A stretch of DNA of 13,685 bases, from assembly GCA_003577005.1 (NCBI GenBank), contig QEUW01000209.1, forward strand, positions 1-13,685, in the 5' to 3' direction. The stretch comes from Chloroflexota bacterium (GTDB lineage: Bacteria > Chloroflexota > Anaerolineae > Caldilineales > Caldilineaceae). Made by a program: the position numbers and the translations under genes. Below are positions 6,617 through 13,685 of this stretch, piece by piece. Below the pieces are notes generated by a model that saw only the letters and a program-made list of their open reading frames with translations, had not been told where the DNA came from and ran no database searches. How positions within the stretch are numbered: the stretch's first letter is position 1; every line of letters starts with the position of its first letter.

Positions 6617-9112
6617 ATGACCGACCGTTATTCACCGGCTGAAATCGAACCCAAGTGGCAAACGTGGTGGGAAGAGCAAGGGCTGCACGATACAGTGGAA
6701 GACCCTAGTCGGCCCAAGTGGTATGCACTGACCATGTTGCCCTACCCATCGGGCGACCTCCACACCGGTCACTGGTACGCCTATACGCCCAGCGACGCCG
6801 CCGCGCGCTTCCGTCGCATGAACGGCTACAATGTCTTTTTCCCCATTGGCTTTGACGCCTTTGGCCTGCCCGCCGAAAACGCCGCCATCCGGCACAATGT
6901 CCACCCCAAGGAGTGGACCTACGCCAACATCGACCGTATGAGAGCCCAGTTGCGGCGCATGGGCGCCATGTGGGCGTGGGACCGCGAGGCCATCTCGTGC
7001 GACCCGGACTATTACAAGTGGAGCCAGTGGTTCTTCCTGCGCTTTTATGAGGCCGGGCTGGCCTATCGCGAGTATGCCCCGGTAGACTGGTGCCCCAACT
7101 GTAACACGACCTTAGCGCGCGAACAGGTCTGGGGCGAAGACCGTCACTGCGAACGCTGCGGCACCCCGGTGATCAAAAAGCTGCTCAACCAGTGGAAATT
7201 CCGCATCACCAACTATGCCGACGAATTGCTCGACAAGCTGGACGAGATCAACTGGCCCGAACGGGTCAAGGTCATGCAGACAAACTGGATCGGGCGCAGC
7301 GAAGGGGCACAGGTTACGTTTCATACCGAGCAGGGCGATCCACTGGAGATCTTCACCACGCGGCCCGACACGCTATGGGGCGCAACCTTTATGGTACTGG
7401 CCCCAGAGCATCCGTTGGTGGACAAGGTGACGACCGCCGAGCACTGGGACGCGGTCGAAGCATACAAGGCCCAGGCGGCGCGCCTGGACGAGATCCAGCG
7501 CGGCGCGGCGGACAAGGAAAAGACCGGCGTCTTCACCGGCGGCTACGCCATCAACCCGATCAACGACGAGCGCATCCCTATTTGGACCGCCGATTATGTG
7601 ATGATGGGCTACGGCACGGGCGCCATCATGGCGGTGCCGGGTCACGACCAGCGCGACTTCGAGTTTGCCCGCAAATTTGGCCTGCCCGTGCAGGTAGTCG
7701 TCCAGCCGCCCGACCAGGAGCTTGACGCCGCTACCATGACCGCAGCCTGGCCCGATGAAGGTATCATGGTCAACTCCGGCCCCATCAACGACGTGCCGGC
7801 GGGTAAGGGACCGGGTGAGAGCGTCCAGGTGACCATCGACTGGCTGGAGCAGACGGGCAAGGGCCAGCGCGCCAAAAATTACCGCCTGCGCGACTGGCTG
7901 ATCAGCCGCCAGCGCATGTGGGGCGCGCCCATCCCCATCATCTACTGCGAACGGTGCGGGACGGTACCTGTACCCTACGAAGATCTGCCCGTACTGCTGC
8001 CCGACGATGCCGAGTTCAAGCCTACGGGTGAAAGCCCGCTGCGCTATCACGAGGGCTTCCGCTATGTCAAATGCCCGCAGTGTGGCGGCGACGCCGAGCG
8101 CGAGACCGACACCATGGACACATTTATGTGCTCCAGTTGGTATCAGTACGCCTATGTCACGCCCTATTACAAGGCCGGCGAGCCGATCCATCGGGACGAC
8201 ATGCCGTGGGACCCGGCTAAAGGCGAATACTGGCTGCCGGTGGACCAGTACACGGGCGGCATCGAACACGCCACCATGCACCTGCTCTACACCCGCTTCT
8301 TTACCAAGGCGCTGCGCGACATCGGCGTAGTGGACTTCGACGAACCCATGCAGCGTCTCTTCAACCAGGGCATGGTGCTGGGACCCGACGGAGAGAAGAT
8401 GTCCAAAAGCCGCGGCAACGTGGTCAACCCCGACGAGATGGTGGCCAAACATGGCGCCGACACGGTGCGCGGCTATCTGATGTTTATCGGCCCGTGGGAT
8501 CAGGGTGGTCCGTGGGACCCAAGCGCCATCGAGGGCGTCTACCGCTTCCTGGCTCGCACCTGGGTGGTAGTGACCGAGGAGCCCGATTCGCACCAGATGA
8601 TGGCCACGCCCACCTCGGAGGAACTGCGAGCGCTGGAGCGCAAGCTGCACCAAACGATCCTCAAGGTGACCGACGACATCCGCAACTTCCGTTTCAACAC
8701 CGCCATCGCCGCCCTGATGGAGATGAACAACGCCCTCTTCAGGGCCAAGGATTCCGCCGTGGTCGGCACCGGGATGTGGCACGAGGCGTTGGAGACCCAA
8801 CTCAAACTCATGGCCCCCATCTTCCCCCACATCAGCGAGGAGTTGTGGCAGCGGCTGGGAAAGAGCGAGAGCATCCACTTGCAGTCCTGGCCGCAGGGCG
8901 ACCCCGAAAAGGCGAAAGAAGACGAAATCGAGGTAGTGGTGCAGGTCAACGGCAAGGTGCGCGACCGGCTGCTGGTCGCCCCCGGCACATCGCAAGCTAC
9001 CTTACAAGAGCAGGCGCTGGCGCTGGAGAATGTGCAACGGTGGCTCAACGGCAAGAGCGTCCGCAAGGTGATCGTAGTGCCGGATAAGCTGGTGAATGTG
9101 GTCATTGGGTGA
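6617..9112 (+). CDS. leuS: Leucyl-tRNA synthetase, Chloroflexota-type copy (LeuS2)
   Basis: This is an 831-residue complete LeuRS. Motifs in order: HTGH (49-52, HIGH motif), zinc-ribbon cysteines C159/C162 and C178/C181, TTRPDT (247-252) and VPGHD with D344 in the editing site. A second cysteine set follows at C444/C447 and C486/C489 in the catalytic domain, then KMSKS (594-598), and the C-terminal VQVNGKVRDR tail that contacts tRNA. The N-terminus and zinc region closely match what I recall of Chloroflexus LeuRS, so this is probably the native housekeeping enzyme. The start has AGGAG 7 nt upstream (6605-6609). It lies 195 bp after leuS1 and 3 bp before the NIPSNAP gene, so co-transcription with the downstream genes is likely. 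No clear promoter of its own is visible. Confidence 0.97.
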   Translation: MTDRYSPAEIEPKWQTWWEEQGLHDTVEDPSRPKWYALTMLPYPSGDLHTGHWYAYTPSDAAARFRRMNGYNVFFPIGFDAFGLPAENAAIRHNVHPKEWTYANIDRMRAQLRRMGAMWAWDREAISCDPDYYKWSQWFFLRFYEAGLAYREYAPVDWCPNCNTTLAREQVWGEDRHCERCGTPVIKKLLNQWKFRITNYADELLDKLDEINWPERVKVMQTNWIGRSEGAQVTFHTEQGDPLEIFTTRPDTLWGATFMVLAPEHPLVDKVTTAEHWDAVEAYKAQAARLDEIQRGAADKEKTGVFTGGYAINPINDERIPIWTADYVMMGYGTGAIMAVPGHDQRDFEFARKFGLPVQVVVQPPDQELDAATMTAAWPDEGIMVNSGPINDVPAGKGPGESVQVTIDWLEQTGKGQRAKNYRLRDWLISRQRMWGAPIPIIYCERCGTVPVPYEDLPVLLPDDAEFKPTGESPLRYHEGFRYVKCPQCGGDAERETDTMDTFMCSSWYQYAYVTPYYKAGEPIHRDDMPWDPAKGEYWLPVDQYTGGIEHATMHLLYTRFFTKALRDIGVVDFDEPMQRLFNQGMVLGPDGEKMSKSRGNVVNPDEMVAKHGADTVRGYLMFIGPWDQGGPWDPSAIEGVYRFLARTWVVVTEEPDSHQMMATPTSEELRALERKLHQTILKVTDDIRNFRFNTAIAALMEMNNALFRAKDSAVVGTGMWHEALETQLKLMAPIFPHISEELWQRLGKSESIHLQSWPQGDPEKAKEDEIEVVVQVNGKVRDRLLVAPGTSQATLQEQALALENVQRWLNGKSVRKVIVVPDKLVNVVIG

Positions 9113-9115
9113 TCT

Positions 9116-9478
9116 ATGATCCACCAACTTCGTATCTACGAAATCTTCGAGCATAACAAAGCGGCCTTTCATGACCGTTTCCGGGATCACGCGGCGCGGA
9201 TTATGCGGAGCTGCGGCTTTGATATCCTCGCCGTGTGGGAGACCCAGACCGGCGCCCGCACCGAATTTGTCTATCTGCTGGCCTGGCCGGATGAGCCGGC
9301 AATGCGCAGCGCCTGGGCCAACTTCATGGCGGACGAAGAGTGGAAGGAGATCAAACGGGTCACGAGTGCGCAACATGGCGATTTGGTTGGCGCAATTGAG
9401 GAGCGTATTCTCGTATCGACGAGCTACTCACCTTCCCATGAACCAAGCGACCCTCACCGCCTTTCAGGCCAGCTATGA
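9116..9478 (+). CDS. NIPSNAP-family protein
   Basis: The 120-residue protein has the pattern of a single NIPSNAP ferredoxin-like (dimeric alpha/beta barrel) domain. It starts IHQLRIYEI, has HAARIMRSCGFDILAVWET in the middle (about 25-43), FVYLLAWPDEPAMRSAW (51-67), and a final strand IEERILVSTSYSP (93-105). Members are small and often about 100-110 aa; their biochemical role is largely unknown. The start lies 3 nt after the leuS2 stop, with GGTGA inside the end of leuS2 as a weak ribosome-binding site, which implies coupled translation. The last 14 or so codons overlap the next gene, and that tail is probably unconstrained. A link to leucylation is not implied. Confidence 0.85.
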   Translation: MIHQLRIYEIFEHNKAAFHDRFRDHAARIMRSCGFDILAVWETQTGARTEFVYLLAWPDEPAMRSAWANFMADEEWKEIKRVTSAQHGDLVGAIEERILVSTSYSPSHEPSDPHRLSGQL

Positions 9479-10100
9479 TCGCGTGGCCGAAGAATACACC
9501 CGGCGCATTTTTGACGAATTGCAGCACAAGCCGCTGGACCGGGCATTGCTCGATCAATTGGTGCAGCGCGTGGGCAACTTGGGGCCCATCTGCGACCTCG
9601 GCTGCGGACCCGGCCATGTGGCGCGCTATCTTCACGAGCAAGGAGCCGCGGTGCTGGGCGTGGATCTCTCGCCGGGTATGGTCGAGGCGGCGCGGCGCTT
9701 AAATCCGGCCATTGAGTTTCGACAGGGGAACATGCTGGCGCTCGACGTGGAAGACAACGCCTGGGGCGGGATTGCAGCCTTCTATTCGATCATCCACATC
9801 CCCCGCGAGGAAGTGTTCCGCGCATTTGCCGAACTCAGGCGCGTGCTCAAACCGGGCGGCTGGCTGTTGGTAGCCTTTCACATCGGCGAACATATGGTTC
9901 ATGTGGACGAGTGGTGGGGCGAAGAAGTATCCCTGGATGGCTACTTCTTCCAGCCGCAGGAGATGGTTGGTTATCTCCAACGAGCCCGTTTTGGCGACAT
10001 TGAAACCATCATTCGTGAGCCATACCCAGAGGTAGAGCATCAGAGCCGCCGGGCATATATCTTTGCGTGCAATCCACGGAGTGGAGGATTCAGTGAGTGA
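9438..10100 (+). CDS. Class I SAM-dependent methyltransferase
   Basis: This is a 220-residue Rossmann-fold methyltransferase of the Methyltransf_11/25 type. The SAM-binding motif I is CDLGCGPGH (52-60), the acidic motif II VDLS has D76, and the post-motif strand LKPGGWLLVAFH is at 137-148. A start at 9171 is also possible in this frame, but the added 89 residues are out-of-frame NIPSNAP sequence. I therefore chose ATG 9438, where the normal N-terminal helix (AFQASYDRVAEEY) begins. It overlaps the NIPSNAP gene by 41 nt and has no good ribosome-binding site, so translation is probably coupled. The methyl acceptor is unknown; small molecules are common for this subgroup. Confidence 0.88.
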   Translation: MNQATLTAFQASYDRVAEEYTRRIFDELQHKPLDRALLDQLVQRVGNLGPICDLGCGPGHVARYLHEQGAAVLGVDLSPGMVEAARRLNPAIEFRQGNMLALDVEDNAWGGIAAFYSIIHIPREEVFRAFAELRRVLKPGGWLLVAFHIGEHMVHVDEWWGEEVSLDGYFFQPQEMVGYLQRARFGDIETIIREPYPEVEHQSRRAYIFACNPRSGGFSE

Positions 10101-10136
10101 GACCAACGGGTTTCTGGTAGAAATCCCGTCGGTCTC
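10099..10136. terminator. Strong hairpin between convergent genes, likely bidirectional terminator
   Basis: GAGACCAACGGGTTTC (10099-10114) pairs with the inverted arm ending at GGTCTC (10131-10136), giving about 15 base pairs with one mismatch and one bulge around a 5-nt loop (TGGTA). It begins inside the stop codon of the methyltransferase and ends 14 bp before the stop of the convergent cupin gene. There is no T-run on either side, so the mechanism may differ from a standard intrinsic terminator. Confidence 0.6.
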
Positions 10137-10150
10137 GAAGCGACGACACG

Positions 10151-10642
10151 TCAACTCGACGGTGGCAAGATTTCGATGCCATACTTCTGGGCAACGGCCA
10201 CCAAGTGCCCGGGGTCGAACGAGCCATTGGGCGACGGTGGATTGGCCCGGTCGGGGATCAACTGGCCGGCCTCGGCAAAGAACTTTTCGTGGATACCGCC
10301 CGGCGAGACCAGGATCAACATGCGCGCCGGGGTGCTCCCGCTGTTGGTAAAGGCATGGACAGTCTTGCGCGGGACAAAGGCATGATCGCCAGGCCGCAGT
10401 TCCGCCTTTTGCTCGCCGATCAGAAAGGTGTAGGTTCCCTCGAGCACAAGGAATGCTTCATCTTCGTAGTGTTGCAGATGGGGCGGCGTGCCCTGTCCCG
10501 GCGCTGTACACGTTTCGAAGAGCGAGTATGCACCCCCGGTCTGGTCGGCAATCGCCTTGAAGGTGACCAGGTCGGTCACAACACGGTAGGTAGGGCCTTC
10601 GCCCGACTTGACTAGACGGGCAGACAGTGTTTGAGTGGTCAC
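10151..10642 (-). CDS. Cupin-domain protein
   Basis: The 163-residue protein has one cupin_2 beta-barrel resembling quercetin-dioxygenase-like proteins. The first motif is PPHLQHYEDEAFLVLEG (53-69), with H55, H58 and E62 as candidate metal ligands. The usual second His of the HxH pair is Q57. The second motif GDHAFVPRKTVHAFTN (85-100) keeps H96 and N100. The start is GTG (10640-10642), supported by AAGGAGA (10649-10655) 6 nt upstream. It is transcribed away from the STAND regulator and may be regulated by it. The substrate is unknown: it could be an oxygenase or isomerase, or it may only bind a ligand. Confidence 0.87.
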   Translation of the reverse strand: MTTQTLSARLVKSGEGPTYRVVTDLVTFKAIADQTGGAYSLFETCTAPGQGTPPHLQHYEDEAFLVLEGTYTFLIGEQKAELRPGDHAFVPRKTVHAFTNSGSTPARMLILVSPGGIHEKFFAEAGQLIPDRANPPSPNGSFDPGHLVAVAQKYGIEILPPSS

Positions 10643-10736
10643 AAGAAATCTCCTTTTTCTCTGTGAGATTGCAACTCTCTGGTAGGAAGAGTCGTAACCT
10701 CAAAACAATTGAACGTTTGTGATTTGCACCGTCCTG

Positions 10737-10764
10737 TTGAACTGTTGCTGACACCTGCTACTAT
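10737..10764 (+). promoter_or_regulatory. Weak promoter candidate for the STAND regulator gene
   Basis: TTGAAC (10737-10742), a 16-bp spacer and TACTAT (10759-10764) match four of six consensus bases each. An alternative -10, TATACA (10762-10767), would need a 19-bp spacer. The leader would be about 115 nt. It is the best match seen in the region but not strong. Confidence 0.3.
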
Positions 10765-10794
10765 ACAGGCTGCGCCCGCCGGAATCCACCCACA

Positions 10795-10810
10795 GCGCCC
10801 ACACGGGCGC
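10795..10810. promoter_or_regulatory. Inverted repeat in the cupin/STAND intergenic region
   Basis: GCGCCC (10795-10800) and GGGCGC (10805-10810) are perfect inverted copies around ACAC. This could be an operator half-site pair or a small RNA hairpin in the regulator leader. The sequence CCCACAC occurs at 10798 and again about 20 bp later. Confidence 0.35.
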
Positions 10811-10834
10811 CACACACTGCCCACACAGTTGACC

Positions 10835-10846
10835 AACAGCGCTGTT
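10835..10846. promoter_or_regulatory. 12-bp perfect palindrome AACAGCGCTGTT, possible operator
   Basis: This dyad lies 37 bp before the start of the XRE-type regulator, a common position for an autoregulatory operator. Related CTGTTG hexamers occur at 10734 and 10742, in the candidate promoter. Binding by the neighbouring HTH protein is an inference. Confidence 0.35.
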
Positions 10847-10883
10847 TTGCGGCAGTTATCGTCTCATCTATCTGGTTTTAAGC

Positions 10884-13277
10884 ATGCGTGAAGAATCTCC
10901 TGTCGCATTTGGCGAATTGTTGCGCCGGCGCCGAGAACGCGCTGGGTTGACCCAAGAGGCCCTGGCCGAAAAGGCCAATTTGACGGCGAACGCCATCGGT
11001 GCCCTGGAGCGAGGCGAACGGCGGCGCCCGTATCCTCATACCGTCCGTGCGCTGGCCGATGCGTTGGATCTCGCGGCGGCAGAACGAGAGGCGTTGGTCG
11101 CGGCCGCATCACAACGTACAGAAGCGCAGACGGCGGTGGAATCTGTTTCCACGGATGCTGGTCAGGGCCTACCCTACCAGCTTACCGGACTGGTGGGGCG
11201 CACCGCCGAAGTGGCCGTTGTCCAGCAGCTCTTGCGGCGCAGCGACCTCCGGCTGTTGACGCTCACAGGACCGGGCGGCGTGGGGAAGACCCGGCTGGCA
11301 CTTGCCGTCGCGGCGAGCTGCGGCGATGCATTTGCGGATGGCGTGGCGTTTGTCTCCCTGGCGCCTATCAGCGAGCCGGCGCTCGTCCTGCCGGCGATCG
11401 CCCAGGGGCTGGGGTTGCAGGAGAGCAGCACACCGCTGCTGCAAGGCTTGCAACGTTGGCTGCGCAACAAACAGTTTCTTATGGTGATCGACAGTTTTGA
11501 ACATGTTGCTTCAGCAGCGCCTCAACTCGTTGCGTTGCTGGAGGCTACTCCACGGCTCAAGGTGTTGATCACCAGCCGCGAGGCGCTGCGGGTGCGCGGC
11601 GAACAGGAATATCTGGTCCCCCCTCTGGCTTTTCCAAAACTGGAGCGTCTGCCATCCGCTGAGACAGTGCTGGAATACGACTCGGTCCGCCTCTTTGTTC
11701 AGCGCACGCAGGCAGTCCGGCCAGATTTTGTGCTCACAGAGGAGGAGGCGCCGGTGGTTGCCGCCATCTGCGCACGGCTGGATGGGCTACCGCTGGCGAT
11801 CGAACTGGCCGCGGCGCGCATGGCCCTGCTGACCCCGCAAATGTTGCTCGCACGCCTGGAACACCAGCTTCAGGTGCTCACCCGTGGCCCGCGCGATCTG
11901 CCCGACCGGCAGCAGACCCTGCGTGCAGCCATCGCCTGGAGCTACGACCTGCTCACGCCCGCTGAACAGCGGCTCTTCCGCCAGTTGGCTATCTTTGCCG
12001 GTGGCGCAACGCTGGAGGCTATCGTCGCGGTGTGTGGCACGGAAGGTGACCTCAGCGAGGAAGTCATCGATCAGACGGAATCGCTGGTCAATAAGAACCT
12101 GGTACGCCGCGCCGCCGACGATGGGGAGACGAGGATCGAGCTGTTGGAGACCATTCGGGCCTATGGTCTCGAACAGTTGCAGGCCAGCACTGAGATGGAG
12201 ACTCTACAGGCGAAACACGCTTCATACTTTCTTGCCCTGGCGGAAAGCGCATCGCCCCACTTGATGGGGCCAGTACAGACGGCATGGTTTCGCCGGCTCA
12301 GCCAGGAGCGTAACAACCTGCGGGCAGCCGTGCGCTTTTGGCTGGAGCGCGATGGCCATGAGGAGGCGGTTCGCCTGGTCTGGGCCTTGTGGCGCTTCTG
12401 GTGGGTGAGCGGGATGCACCGCGAGGCGCACGAGTGGATACGGCAGATAGTAGAGCGCGACGCCTCAAAGACGTTACCAGCCTTGCGGCGCTCCCAGGCT
12501 GAACTGGTGCTTGGCAGCATGGCCTGGGCGGCGGGTGACAACAGCGAAGCAGTGAAACGGTGCCAGGCGGCGGTGGCCCTCTGCGCTGAGCACCAAGACA
12601 GGCGCACCGAGGCGATTGCCCTACTCATGCTGGGCACGAGCCAGCTCAGCCAGGGGAGCTACGATCAGGCGGTCACGGAGATTCTCGAGCGGAGTGGACG
12701 CCTCTTCCACCTGATTGGGGAAGAATGGGGCGCAGCCTTTGCAACAAGTTACCCGGGCCTGGTCTTGCTGGCGCAGGGCGCTATCGCCGAGGCGCTACAG
12801 CGCCAGGAAGCGGCGCTGGCGCTCGCCAAGCAGTCTCGTGATCGGATTGTGATCCACCAGGTGTTGTATAATCTCGGCATTACCAGCGTCGCTGCTGGCG
12901 ATGATCAACGCGCGCTGCGCAACTTTGCCGAAGGGCTGGCGCATACCACAGAGGTGGAAGACAGCGCCAATGCCGGTTACTTTATCCGAGGCATTGCTGA
13001 GGTTGCGCTGCGCCACTCTGTAACCGCTGAGGCTGTGTGTTTGCTTGGCGCTGCTCACGCGCTGCTCGAAGCCGTCGGCGCACCGTTGCTACGCTATAGT
13101 CTGGAACAGTGCTGGCATGACCAGACCATCGTCCATGCGCGCACAGTTCTGGGCGACGATGCGCGCACAGTTCTGGGCGACGAATCTTTCGAACAGGCCT
13201 GGGTGGGAGGAGAGACGCTAAGTCTGGAACAGGCCAAAGCAAAAGCACAGACGCTCGCACAGCTGCTTCGTGCGTGA
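10884..13277 (+). CDS. XRE-HTH / NB-ARC / TPR STAND-type regulator
   Basis: The 797-residue protein has an N-terminal XRE helix-turn-helix (about 9-65, GLTQEALAEKANLTANAIGALERG). A STAND NTPase follows: Walker A GPGGVGKT (129-136), Walker B FLMVIDSFEH (198-207), sensor ITSREAL (229-235), and GLPLAIELAA (301-310). A winged-helix segment (about 345-430) leads to TPR-like helical repeats to about 780. STAND proteins are nucleotide-controlled switches that oligomerise on ligand sensing. With an HTH they are presumed transcription regulators; related architectures also occur in antiviral defence, but no effector domain is visible here. Walker B has VIDSFEH where LDNxEH is usual. Residues near 750-766 include an 8-residue tandem duplication. 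No clear ribosome-binding site precedes the ATG, but the HTH begins right after it. It is divergent from the cupin gene and 30 bp before a methyltransferase-like gene. Confidence 0.93.
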   Translation: MREESPVAFGELLRRRRERAGLTQEALAEKANLTANAIGALERGERRRPYPHTVRALADALDLAAAEREALVAAASQRTEAQTAVESVSTDAGQGLPYQLTGLVGRTAEVAVVQQLLRRSDLRLLTLTGPGGVGKTRLALAVAASCGDAFADGVAFVSLAPISEPALVLPAIAQGLGLQESSTPLLQGLQRWLRNKQFLMVIDSFEHVASAAPQLVALLEATPRLKVLITSREALRVRGEQEYLVPPLAFPKLERLPSAETVLEYDSVRLFVQRTQAVRPDFVLTEEEAPVVAAICARLDGLPLAIELAAARMALLTPQMLLARLEHQLQVLTRGPRDLPDRQQTLRAAIAWSYDLLTPAEQRLFRQLAIFAGGATLEAIVAVCGTEGDLSEEVIDQTESLVNKNLVRRAADDGETRIELLETIRAYGLEQLQASTEMETLQAKHASYFLALAESASPHLMGPVQTAWFRRLSQERNNLRAAVRFWLERDGHEEAVRLVWALWRFWWVSGMHREAHEWIRQIVERDASKTLPALRRSQAELVLGSMAWAAGDNSEAVKRCQAAVALCAEHQDRRTEAIALLMLGTSQLSQGSYDQAVTEILERSGRLFHLIGEEWGAAFATSYPGLVLLAQGAIAEALQRQEAALALAKQSRDRIVIHQVLYNLGITSVAAGDDQRALRNFAEGLAHTTEVEDSANAGYFIRGIAEVALRHSVTAEAVCLLGAAHALLEAVGAPLLRYSLEQCWHDQTIVHARTVLGDDARTVLGDESFEQAWVGGETLSLEQAKAKAQTLAQLLRA
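13135..13182 (+). repeat. Perfect 24-bp tandem duplication in the STAND gene
   Basis: Two identical 24-bp copies (13135-13158 and 13159-13182), beginning ATGCGCGCACAG, lie end to end. They encode a repeated ARTVLGD(D/E) segment near the C-terminus. The frame is kept because 24 is a multiple of three. The absence of any base difference suggests a recent duplication or a slippage-prone locus. Confidence 0.9.
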
Positions 13278-13307
13278 GCGGTCTGTTTTGAACTGGGTTA
13301 GGAAGTC

Positions 13308-13685
13308 ATGACAATTGTGAATACGTGGCACAAGTATTTGACCGATTATAACGAAGGGTTGGGATTGGTCTATGAGCGATTTGTGCTCAACGATTTCTTG
13401 GACGGCTTACGACAGCGCTATCATCTCCACTCGGTGTTGGAAGCGCCCCTCTATGGCATGGCCGGCGTGAGCGGCATCAACGACGTGGTCTTTGCCCAAA
13501 AAGGGATCGATGTCACGCTGGTGGATGACAACGCCGAGCGGCTGCGCGGGGTGGAGCGCATCTGGCACGAAGACCTACGGCTGCCTGCCAACCTGGTCTA
13601 CAACCCGCCCAACCGCTGGGGGGAACTGCCCTTTGCCGGCCGCAGCTTTGACCTTACCTGGTGTTGGGCCGCGCTCTGGTACATC
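13308..13685 (+). CDS. Methyltransferase-like protein (3' end beyond window)
   Basis: The first 126 codons are present and open to the window edge. After a helical N-terminus comes VLEAPLYGMAGVSGIND (about 43-59), which sits where the SAM-binding motif I of class I methyltransferases belongs but lacks the usual DxGxGxG glycines. GIDVTLVDDNAERL (66-79) fits motif II with its acidic residues. PFAGRSFDLTWCWAALWYI (about 108-126) fits motif IV (FDLVWxxxxL). I infer a Rossmann-fold methyltransferase or a relative with altered cofactor binding. AGGAAG (13300-13305) precedes the ATG. It follows the STAND gene by 30 bp and is probably in the same transcript. Confidence 0.7.
   Translation, partial: MTIVNTWHKYLTDYNEGLGLVYERFVLNDFLDGLRQRYHLHSVLEAPLYGMAGVSGINDVVFAQKGIDVTLVDDNAERLRGVERIWHEDLRLPANLVYNPPNRWGELPFAGRSFDLTWCWAALWYI

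Noticed and set aside
7373..8995. 540-codon minus-strand ORF antisense to leuS2
   Set aside because: It is a shadow of a strongly conserved LeuRS gene in a GC-rich genome; the protein is rich in His, Gly and Val with no recognisable domain.
9171..9437. Longer start for the methyltransferase, adding 89 residues
   Set aside because: The extension is low-complexity sequence out of frame with the NIPSNAP gene, and the normal methyltransferase N-terminus begins at ATG 9438.
10884..13277. STAND protein as an antiviral (Avs-like) defence system
   Set aside because: It has an N-terminal DNA-binding HTH and no nuclease, protease, TIR or other effector domain, and no defence genes lie nearby. A transcription regulator fits better.

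Overview
This GC-rich window most likely comes from a member of the Chloroflexota (Anaerolineae or Caldilineae type). The basis is recognition, not a database search. The second leucyl-tRNA synthetase closely resembles the form I know from Chloroflexus. The large XRE/NB-ARC/TPR regulator is typical of these filamentous bacteria. Short degenerate repeat arrays between genes are also characteristic of such genomes.

Layout. At the left edge, on the minus strand, lies a nearly complete YegD-like Hsp70-family gene with a TTG start (1-1331). Facing away from it across a 181-bp divergent promoter region is a 647-residue polytopic membrane protein resembling GT-C glycosyltransferases (1513-3456). A 382-bp gene-free stretch follows (3457-3838). 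It carries a likely promoter, two strong hairpins, and an inverted pair of heptanucleotide (7-bp) repeat arrays. Then come two complete but clearly different leucyl-tRNA synthetase genes in tandem (3839-6421 and 6617-9112), separated by a MITE-like 157-bp inverted-repeat element. A NIPSNAP-family protein (9116-9478) and a class I SAM-dependent methyltransferase (9438-10100, overlapping by 41 nt) follow closely and probably share the transcript. A strong hairpin (10099-10136) separates them from a convergent cupin gene (10151-10642, minus strand, GTG start).

The right part is a divergent regulatory unit. The cupin gene faces away from a 797-residue XRE-HTH/NB-ARC/TPR STAND-type protein (10884-13277). 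The intergenic region between them contains palindromes that could be operators. Just downstream begins a methyltransferase-like gene that runs off the window (13308-13685).

How the genes relate. The two LeuRS proteins would charge the same tRNA in the same compartment. LeuS2 looks like the native housekeeping enzyme, with intact zinc-ribbon cysteines. LeuS1 belongs to a different LeuRS lineage, lacks those cysteines, and carries a 7-bp repeat array translated in frame inside its editing domain. This tandem pair, together with the heptad repeats in and before leuS1, is the most unusual content of the window. I see no CRISPR, toxin-antitoxin, phage or transposase genes, and no rRNA or tRNA genes.
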